Origin: Armatimonadetes bacterium UBA5829
GTDB lineage: Bacteria; Armatimonadota; UBA5829
Assembly: GCA_002431715.1 (NCBI GenBank)
Contig: DJHI01000045.1
Span: 18,092-25,575 of the forward strand
Length of the DNA: 7,484 nucleotides
Direction of reading: 5' to 3'
Below, piece by piece: positions 1-5,146 of this stretch. The notes under the pieces are model-generated. The model was not told the origin of the DNA. It did not search any database and worked only from the letters and a program-made list of their open reading frames with translations. The stretch's first letter is position 1; each line of letters starts with the position of its first letter. A program made the position numbers and the translations under genes.

Positions 1-753
1 CGGGCTTATGCTGAAAGGAAAAGACATGTGTCCCCAGCCCGTCTGCCCGCCGTGTGGAAGCTCCGCCATGGGGCGATATTTATCATGCTTAAGCCATCTC
101 TCCAGGTGTCCGAACGAGTTCTGATTGGGAACGAGTTCGATAAACCTTTCGCGGCAGTAAGCATCGAGATCGAGTATCTGCTCGCCGGTCATCGGGCTTG
201 CCTTCTCCCAGACTATCTGGTGAGTGGGATATGCAAAAGTGTGCTCGGTATAAAGCTGAAACTGATTGATTTTCCATTCGGCGAGTAGGTCGATCAAGTG
301 GTAGAGAGTCTCCATCGTAGGGACTTTATCGCGACTGATATCGAGCATAACGCCGCGCTCGGGCATATCCGCCCAGTCCGATATCGCAAGGCATGGCAAC
401 TTTTTGTCAGACTGCCGGGCTATCTGCTTAAGTGTGCAAGCGCCATAAAATGCGCCCGCCGGAGTCGAGCTTGTGATCTCGATCACGTCAGGCCTGATAA
501 CGAGCTTATAGCCGTCCACAGGCATGCCTGAGGCGACGTCGATGATGAACCGAAGCGCAATGGAGTTCTTTGGAGCAAGCGGACTTGCCGTGATCTCAAA
601 ATCCATTCCAGTTTGTTTGACGGCAGGCATCAGGCTCTGGGGCTCGTCCGTCATAAGCTGAATGTATTTTTTGCCGGTCGGGTCAAACTCGCCCTGCCGC
701 ATTGAAAGCTTTTTGGGCACCGGCGCCAGATAAAGTGTAGTCTTTTCAGTCAT
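1..753 (-). CDS. GH20 family glycosidase, GcnA-like beta-N-acetylhexosaminidase (3' end missing)
   Basis: The reading frame is open from an ATG at 753-751 to the left edge (251 codons), so only the N-terminal part of the protein is present. Residues ~1-130 resemble the non-catalytic N-terminal GH20b domain; the stretch AGAFYGACTLKQIARQ at ~99-114 is characteristic. The catalytic barrel begins at ~132 with RGVMLDISRDKVP, followed by an LYTEHTF segment (~167-173) and NQNSFGHL (~210-217). In ordinary hexosaminidases the last two positions carry HLTDDQ-like and EIDMPGH-like motifs. The YTE-x-TF form with a Q/N-rich strand is more like GcnA-type GH20 enzymes. The Asp-Glu catalytic pair expected further on lies outside the window. 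There is no signal peptide, so it is probably cytoplasmic. The role inferred from the family is removal of terminal N-acetylhexosamine from oligosaccharides. The ribosome-binding site is weak (purine-rich AAGAGAG before the ATG). It lies 187 bp downstream of recO on the same strand and may share its transcript. Family assignment is fairly sure, exact substrate is not. Confidence 0.8.
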   Translation of the reverse strand, partial: MTEKTTLYLAPVPKKLSMRQGEFDPTGKKYIQLMTDEPQSLMPAVKQTGMDFEITASPLAPKNSIALRFIIDVASGMPVDGYKLVIRPDVIEITSSTPAGAFYGACTLKQIARQSDKKLPCLAISDWADMPERGVMLDISRDKVPTMETLYHLIDLLAEWKINQFQLYTEHTFAYPTHQIVWEKASPMTGEQILDLDAYCRERFIELVPNQNSFGHLERWLKHDKYRPMAELPHGGQTGWGHMSFPFSISP

Positions 754-778
754 TTTCTCTCTTACCGCCCTTGCACTT

Positions 779-825
779 CCAACCTCCTCCCCCAAAGGGA
801 GAGGGGTGGGATGAGGGCACAACCT
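779..825. repeat. GC-rich hairpin repeat, copy 1
   Basis: This 47-bp element is in the same orientation as, and matches at 38 of 47 positions, the element at 875-921; the copies start 96 bp apart. It contains an imperfect hairpin: a C/T-rich left arm (784-793), an AAA loop (794-796) and a G/A-rich right arm (797-806), with one C-A mismatch and one wobble pair. It is followed by GTGGGATGAGGGCACAACCT. Elements with a CCCTCTCCC/GGGAGAGGG core followed by GGGGTGAGG are familiar from intergenic regions of many bacteria (from memory, not searched). No T-run follows on either strand, so it is not an obvious intrinsic terminator. Confidence 0.75.
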
Positions 826-874
826 CTCTGATTTAGTATTTTTAATTTCCGATTTTATATTAGCGTTAGCATTG

Positions 875-921
875 CCAGCTCCCTCTCCCAGAGGGAGAGG
901 GTTGGGGTGAGGACGCAACCT
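875..921. repeat. GC-rich hairpin repeat, copy 2
   Basis: This is the better preserved copy of the 47-bp element. Its core is a perfect 9-bp inverted repeat, CCCTCTCCC (881-889) and GGGAGAGGG (893-901), with an AGA loop, followed by TTGGGGTGAGGACGCAACCT. It lies 20 bp beyond the recO stop codon on the leftward transcript. It could protect the 3' end of that message or slow transcription there, but no run of T follows it in either direction. The 49 bp between the two copies (826-874) are AT-rich, contain no gene and show no convincing promoter. Confidence 0.78.
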
Positions 922-940
922 TCGTAATTCCCGCTTGAGT

Positions 941-1693
941 TTACTGCATATGAGCGATTGAGTCAATGAAATCAACGCTCTTCAGTTCGTGCTCTAATCT
1001 GTATCGAATATGCCATCTTAGAACGCAAGCAAGGTCGCGCAGCGCACCCTTTGGAAACTTAAAATCTTTGAGCTTCTGTGGCTGGGCATTTTTAAGCGCC
1101 TGGACATATGACACAATCGCTCCCGGAACCCAGATAGCGTCATTTGGAGGCACACCACAATCCGCGCAGACCATGCCACCCAGCGATGGGCTGAATGCTG
1201 CCTTCTCACACTTTATTTTGGCTCCACACCTCAGGCATTCCTCGAAGTGTGGTTCATACCCCAATATCGCAAGCGAGTGAAGCTCGAAATATCGAGCGGT
1301 TATTTCCGGGTTTGCGCCACTTTCAAGAACATACATCGCGCTCAGCAGAGTATCGAAAAGCTCCGGGTTCGGCTGCCTCTCATCGACAAAGCTGTTCACA
1401 AGCTCCATCAGATAGACTGCATAAGCGATTCCCTTCATCGATTCCTTAACGTTAGGAAACGACTCTTTTATCTCAGCCTGCGTCAGCACATCCAGGTTGT
1501 GCCCCGACGACAGAAACATCTTCACGTATGTAAAAGGCTCGCTCGCACCCGAAAGCTTACTACCCGGACGCCTGGCTCCCTTTGCTACAGCCGAAAGCTT
1601 GCCATTCTCACGCGTATATATCGTGAGGATCCGGTCTTTCTCTCCAAGATCGATCCTCCGCAGGACAATTGCATTTGCCGAGTATGTTCTCAC
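941..1693 (-). CDS. recO: DNA repair protein RecO
   Basis: RecO works with RecF and RecR in the RecFOR pathway. It binds single-stranded DNA and SSB, anneals strands and helps load RecA at gaps, in the cytoplasm. The 250-residue length is normal for the family. The N-terminal OB-fold region is clear: AIVLRRIDLGEKDRILTIYT at ~8-27, then GKLSAVAKGARRPGSKL (~31-47), the basic DNA-binding stretch. A helical domain follows, with a zinc-binding pair CLRC (Cys153, Cys156) and CADC (Cys176, Cys179). The start is a GTG at 1693-1691, directly after the TAG stop of the GH106-like gene with no base between. Conserved N-terminal residues begin within the first ten codons, and no later ATG would keep the OB fold. 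No Shine-Dalgarno sequence is visible upstream (the bases read CTCTCCGGGTTCGAATAG), so translation probably depends on coupling to the upstream gene. The stop is TAA at 943-941. Confidence 0.95.
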   Translation of the reverse strand: MRTYSANAIVLRRIDLGEKDRILTIYTRENGKLSAVAKGARRPGSKLSGASEPFTYVKMFLSSGHNLDVLTQAEIKESFPNVKESMKGIAYAVYLMELVNSFVDERQPNPELFDTLLSAMYVLESGANPEITARYFELHSLAILGYEPHFEECLRCGAKIKCEKAAFSPSLGGMVCADCGVPPNDAIWVPGAIVSYVQALKNAQPQKLKDFKFPKGALRDLACVLRWHIRYRLEHELKSVDFIDSIAHMQ

Positions 1694-4591
1694 CTATTCG
1701 AACCCGGAGAGGTCAGGCATATGCGCCAGGCCCATCGCGCGCGGATTGCCGTGGATCAAGTTAGCCCCGTTGTTTCTGACCTCTATCTCCAACTTGTTAA
1801 CTCCAACTTTCGCATACTTCGCGATATCCAGAGTATACGGCTCCCAGAGTCTCATCCCGGCCGTCTCACCGTTCACCGTCACCGTCACCGAATCGCGCAC
1901 GTCGTGCAGGTTCAAAATCAATGACGGGTAAGCTTTACCAAGCTCGAATTCGGCTCGATATTTAATCTCACCCGAGTAGAACGGGTAGTCCATCTCCAGC
2001 CTGAAGAGATTAGGCTCATCGGGCGGATTGAGGACAATATCCTTACCCGCGATTTTGACTATGAAATTTCCTACCAGCCCGATAGGCTCGCTGAGCTTGG
2101 TCGGCGATATCACCTTGAAATGATTTACACCCTGCTTCAGAATGTCTCCAACAGCAGCCCGAATATCCTCAAAATCGGTTATGTATGAGCCGCTGTCACA
2201 TCCGCGGCAGCATTTTTCCATGTCGAGTTTCGACCCATTAAGATAAACCTCGCAATCGGCGAAATCCTTGTCCAAAATAAGCTGGATATCCTCAGGCTCG
2301 CAGTTTACCTCAACATTCGTCTCATATGCTCCCGCGAAAGACTTAAAGTCAGGCGTCTCAGGAGCCCAGTTAGCCGGAATATATCTTGGATGCGCTCTCA
2401 CATCCACTTCCACAGCTTCCTCGTTCTGGTGTTGGGGCGCGATATCTGATCGCGCCCCGAAGTAATTAAAGTGATAGATCGAAGCCACGTTATACGGTAT
2501 CTGCACATGCAGATTTTTTATCTCTATCGGCTGAGGCTCTCCGACGGTTTCCACTGGTGTCACAGCATCAGGAACACTGCTTACGATAAAGTAACTCTGG
2601 TTCGGCTGGAACCTAAGCTCGACCTGAGTCCGCGTGCCCGCTCTGCGGCCTTCGAGTCTTGTGTAGGCGCCTGTTTCCTGATCGAAAATTGCCGCATCGG
2701 GATAATCTTTGATCATCGCCGTCACTTTACGGTGTTTTTCAGACCGGTTGAGCAGGAAAGTGATCTTTCGACCGTCCTTTTCTCTGCGATACGCCATAAT
2801 ATCGTCGGCGCCGCCGCCTACAATCTGGATGTCGTCATCGAGCTGCTTTCGCAGTATCTCCACGAACGATATTAACTCTTCCGACCGCACAAAACTTGCA
2901 TTTCCAGATCCGTTAGGGACGTTCTGAGGCTGCGGTTCCATAGCGGTGTGGAAGAATGTCGTGCTCACTCCCGAGACGGCGATCTTCCTAAGCAGAGCCA
3001 CCTCCTCCGCGCGCATATACGAAGACGACGGTACAATCAGCGCCTCGTACTCCTCATCGGCCAGTTTTATCTTTCCATGCTCATAATCTGCCTCGGAGAG
3101 CGCCTTGAAGTCGAGCAGGTCAAAATCGATCTGGTTTTTCACCATCTCCAGGCACAGCGAGTTGATGAAGTTGTCTAAATGCGTGAAATCGGATGTTTTT
3201 ACATCTGTCTGATAGCTCGACCACAGCCCGCTGAGCGGGTACATCACCGCAACCTTGCACATATGCCTGCCGCCGCAGAGCATCTTCTCCATATTGCGCA
3301 GATAATCGGTGAAGTAGCCGAAATCGCGCCAGTGTGGCGACTGATAGAAGAAACTGGGCGGTGATTCGCGTTTTGTTTCGGATGATATAGTGTGAAATAG
3401 CGCATGAGGAACCAGTAGATTGATTCCAAGCGCAAACTGCCAGTCGGTCACTCTCTTGAGATTGGTGAATGTGGTATCCCAGTCCATTCCACCGAAACTC
3501 TCGCTCATGCACCGGGCTTTGCCGGAGAAGTGTGTGACCGACGAGCAGATTTTCGGCCCTATTATGGACGCAAACCAGTTTCCCAAAGTCTGCTTGCCTA
3601 AGTGGTCAACGCCGGGTATATCCATCAAGCGCATCGTGTCGAACATATTGCCTTGATAGCGTATCTGATATCTCAGCGGTTCCTCGTTATTGTTGTGTCC
3701 CGTGTAGATTACGCCGTGTTCTCGGCACCATCCACTCAAGTTGGCGTGATAACGCTGATTGAAGAGGAATCCGGCATGGTCCCAGTAATCCGCTCTGAAT
3801 GCGGTTCCTTCACGACCGGGATAGAAGAGATACGGAATCATCTGAGCCGGTGAGTATCCGAATCTCTCTTCAAATGTCTTGAAGAAATCGTCGGTATACG
3901 GCAGGTTGCAGTCGTCGTAACCGACGCTCACCCAGTAGATCGAGGGTTCGTCTGTAAATATCGCTCGAATCGTCTCGCCAAACTCATCGCTGAACCTCTT
4001 ATAATATTCATCATATGTGACGGTCTTGAAGTGATTGACTGCCTCGAATGAGAGAGTATCGACATAAAATTTGTCGTAATCCAGCGTGCAGTTGAATATT
4101 CTCCACTCGCCTGTAAGTCCTTTGATGCTCTCTATGTCCGTGAGCAGCCGGGTCTTGGTTATGCTGCCTGCTTCGACATTCGCCGCGATCATGTATTTTC
4201 CGGGCACGAAGGAATCGAGCTGAATCTCATCAAGCGGCATTGACTCGACATGCAAAAACTTGCTTTGGTAGTTCGGATCATGCTCCATCACGGTCATTCC
4301 GGCAGTGCCGCTCGGCCAGTTCAACTCGTCATATATCCAAATATGCATCTTCTGCTTTTTCGCTTCGCGCACACACAACCCGAACAGCTCGAACCAATCA
4401 TCCGAGAGATATTCGGTCTGCAAACCGTAGCGCGGATGCACTATGACTTCGTCGATGCCTTTTTCGTGCATCATCTCAAACTCACGCACGATGTGCCATT
4501 CTTCCATATAGCCGTTAAGGAACCAGAACGGCACTGGCGAGTTTATTTCTTTACTCATATTGTTGAGAACGTCTGAGTTCAATACATTCAC
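1694..4591 (-). CDS. GH106-like glycoside hydrolase (putative alpha-L-rhamnosidase)
   Basis: This 965-codon protein resembles GH106, a family of inverting alpha-L-rhamnosidases acting on pectic and other rhamnose-containing glycans. Seen in the sequence: an opening PFWFLNG (~21-27), an LSDDWFELF-like segment (~62-70), IYDELNWPSGTAG (~86-98), and acidic motifs FTDEPSIYW (~212-220; Asp214, Glu215) and SESFGGMDWD (~363-372; Glu364). The acidic residues are candidate catalytic or metal-binding groups, inferred from position rather than alignment. Residues ~440-660 look like the linker and beta-galactosidase-trimerisation-like part. Residues ~845-955 form a beta-sandwich of the GH2 sugar-binding type (VTVNGETAGMRLWEPYTLDI). 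No signal peptide is visible, so it is probably cytoplasmic. The start is uncertain: GTG at 4591, TTG at 4582 (962 aa) or ATG at 4558 (954 aa). All precede the conserved region, so the fold is unaffected. It is first in a leftward block and abuts recO. Specificity for rhamnose is likely but unproven. Confidence 0.78.
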   Translation of the reverse strand: MNVLNSDVLNNMSKEINSPVPFWFLNGYMEEWHIVREFEMMHEKGIDEVIVHPRYGLQTEYLSDDWFELFGLCVREAKKQKMHIWIYDELNWPSGTAGMTVMEHDPNYQSKFLHVESMPLDEIQLDSFVPGKYMIAANVEAGSITKTRLLTDIESIKGLTGEWRIFNCTLDYDKFYVDTLSFEAVNHFKTVTYDEYYKRFSDEFGETIRAIFTDEPSIYWVSVGYDDCNLPYTDDFFKTFEERFGYSPAQMIPYLFYPGREGTAFRADYWDHAGFLFNQRYHANLSGWCREHGVIYTGHNNNEEPLRYQIRYQGNMFDTMRLMDIPGVDHLGKQTLGNWFASIIGPKICSSVTHFSGKARCMSESFGGMDWDTTFTNLKRVTDWQFALGINLLVPHALFHTISSETKRESPPSFFYQSPHWRDFGYFTDYLRNMEKMLCGGRHMCKVAVMYPLSGLWSSYQTDVKTSDFTHLDNFINSLCLEMVKNQIDFDLLDFKALSEADYEHGKIKLADEEYEALIVPSSSYMRAEEVALLRKIAVSGVSTTFFHTAMEPQPQNVPNGSGNASFVRSEELISFVEILRKQLDDDIQIVGGGADDIMAYRREKDGRKITFLLNRSEKHRKVTAMIKDYPDAAIFDQETGAYTRLEGRRAGTRTQVELRFQPNQSYFIVSSVPDAVTPVETVGEPQPIEIKNLHVQIPYNVASIYHFNYFGARSDIAPQHQNEEAVEVDVRAHPRYIPANWAPETPDFKSFAGAYETNVEVNCEPEDIQLILDKDFADCEVYLNGSKLDMEKCCRGCDSGSYITDFEDIRAAVGDILKQGVNHFKVISPTKLSEPIGLVGNFIVKIAGKDIVLNPPDEPNLFRLEMDYPFYSGEIKYRAEFELGKAYPSLILNLHDVRDSVTVTVNGETAGMRLWEPYTLDIAKYAKVGVNKLEIEVRNNGANLIHGNPRAMGLAHMPDLSGFE

Positions 4592-4594
4592 CTT
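4588..4594 (-). promoter_or_regulatory. Possible ribosome-binding site of the GH106-like gene
   Basis: Read leftward, the bases AAGGTGA can pair partly with the 3' end of 16S rRNA. They overlap the most upstream GTG codon (4591-4589), so they cannot serve that start. They sit six bases before an in-frame TTG at 4582-4580, which would make TTG the real start and shorten the protein by three residues. The in-frame ATG at 4558-4556 has no purine-rich sequence at a suitable distance. This is inference from spacing only. Confidence 0.4.
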
Positions 4595-4621
4595 GTAATT
4601 TCATATATTTCTTTGTATATA

Positions 4622-4649
4622 TCCCTCCGGGTATCCTTACCTGGAGGGA
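4622..4649. promoter_or_regulatory. 12-bp inverted repeat upstream of the GH106-like gene
   Basis: The arms are 4622-4633 (TCCCTCCGGGTA) and 4638-4649 (TACCTGGAGGGA) around the loop TCCT. As + strand RNA all 12 pairs form, with one G-U wobble. As leftward RNA the same position is a C-A mismatch. No T-run follows in either direction, which argues against a simple terminator. It ends 30 bp before the GTG at 4591 and directly abuts an AT-rich stretch (4603-4620) that could hold a -10 box for the leftward operon. It may be an operator or a leader hairpin; which one cannot be told from sequence alone. Confidence 0.6.
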
Positions 4650-4754
4650 CTGGCATGTTTGCATTAAAATGGCAGTCCAATACCCTATACGAGCCTGATT
4701 GCCGGTAATCCTTCGCAAATATCGCACGTTTCCCAAATCCTCAAACCCTCTCTA

Positions 4755-4802
4755 GGACTATCAGTCTTCCATGATTCCCGAACTCACGGACTATCGGACT
4801 AT
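4755..4802. repeat. Short GGACTAT repeats, two in tandem
   Basis: The unit CGGACTAT occurs twice head to tail at 4787-4794 and 4795-4802, and a related AGGACTATC lies at 4754-4762. The tandem runs into TATAAAATG (from 4802), which resembles a -10 box. Repeated sites next to a promoter-like box can be regulator-binding sites, but the units are short and this may be chance or a decayed repeat. Confidence 0.4.
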
Positions 4803-4991
4803 ATAAAATGTCTGCCTGCAATAGTATTGAATAAAAACTTACCAAGCGCACACTATGTGTCAATATCAAATCATCATGTTTACCAGACTATAGCATGCTG
4901 GGTAGAGTGTTACCAATATAGATGCTTGCTCATCATAATTTGCTCAACGAGACAAGCGCGATGACGTCACAACACATAAAAACGATGTGTC

Positions 4992-5034
4992 GGTGTATCG
5001 AGACTTCAGGTGGTGTGGTGTATCGGGACTTCAG
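4992..5034. repeat. 25-bp-spaced direct repeat (GGTGTATCGRGACTTCAG)
   Basis: Two 18-bp units at 4992-5009 and 5017-5034 differ at one base (A versus G at the tenth position), and the start-to-start distance is 25 bp. Between them is the short GT-rich spacer GTGGTGT. The second unit forms the left part of the perfect palindrome at 5019-5044. The first lacks the complementary right arm, so it is a half copy. Confidence 0.75.
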
Positions 5035-5044
5035 TCCCGATACA
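5019..5044. repeat. Perfect 12-bp palindromic hairpin, REP-like
   Basis: The arms are TGTATCGGGACT (5019-5030) and AGTCCCGATACA (5033-5044), perfectly complementary with two bases between them. As RNA this would fold as an 11-bp stem with a UUCA loop. There is no T-run on either side, so an intrinsic terminator is unlikely. It lies 102 bp before the start codon of the beta-helix gene. It could be a dispersed palindromic element, a leader hairpin of the rightward gene, or a regulator site. The presence of a decayed half copy beside it favours a dispersed element. Confidence 0.7.
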
Positions 5045-5133
5045 TATGACCCGCTATTACTGCGGTCAGTTTAGCCACCGGAGCACAAAATGGCTATCGA
5101 GCGGCTATATTTCTCCGCTCTCAGCTTCAATTT

Positions 5134-5140
5134 AAGGAGG
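5134..5140 (+). promoter_or_regulatory. Strong ribosome-binding site of the beta-helix gene
   Basis: AAGGAGG lies six bases before the ATG at 5147 and is close to the ideal Shine-Dalgarno sequence. It fixes the start of the rightward gene and agrees with the signal peptide that begins there. Confidence 0.92.
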
Positions 5141-5146
5141 AAAAGG

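Larger units (their letters stand above)
4592..5146. other. Divergent intergenic region, no gene
   Basis: These 555 bp lie between the 5' ends of the GH106-like gene (leftward) and the beta-helix gene (rightward), so promoters for both should be here. No convincing protein gene or tRNA is present. It is AT-rich relative to the flanks and holds several short repeats and palindromes, listed separately: a 12-bp hairpin near the GH106 gene, a CGGACTAT tandem, and a 12-bp palindrome with a half copy. Smaller items are the 8-bp palindrome TGACGTCA (4962-4969) and ACACAT/ATGTGT arms (4972-4977 and 4985-4990) around a 7-base loop. A TATATT box at 5106-5111 could be a -10 element for the rightward gene, but no matching -35 was seen. 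Confidence 0.7.

Noticed and set aside
28..531. Plus-strand frames of 86 and 77 codons at the left end
   Set aside because: They are antisense to the GH20 family gene, which reads without interruption through the whole stretch.
881..901. Intrinsic terminator after recO
   Set aside because: The hairpin is strong but no run of T follows on the leftward transcript; the sequence recurs as a repeat copy nearby, so a dispersed repeat explains it better.
1697..1705. GGGTTCGAA on the minus strand, resembling a tRNA T-loop
   Set aside because: There are no acceptor, D or anticodon arms around it, and it lies inside the last codons of the GH106-like gene.
1247..1931. Long plus-strand frames (225 and 144 codons) across recO and the end of the GH106-like gene
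   Set aside because: They are antisense shadows of two clearly recognised genes, rich in Arg, His and Ser with no domain signature.
4551..4736. 61-codon minus-strand frame overlapping the start of the GH106-like gene
   Set aside because: It overlaps the real gene in another frame, has no recognisable domain, and spans the hairpin region; it is most likely chance.
4992..5044. Possible CRISPR repeat-spacer structure
   Set aside because: There are only two units with a 7-base gap between them, far too short for a spacer, and no cas gene is in the window.
5106..5111. TATATT as a -10 promoter box for the beta-helix gene
   Set aside because: No acceptable -35 hexamer lies 16-18 bp upstream, so it is mentioned in the intergenic description but not called as a promoter.
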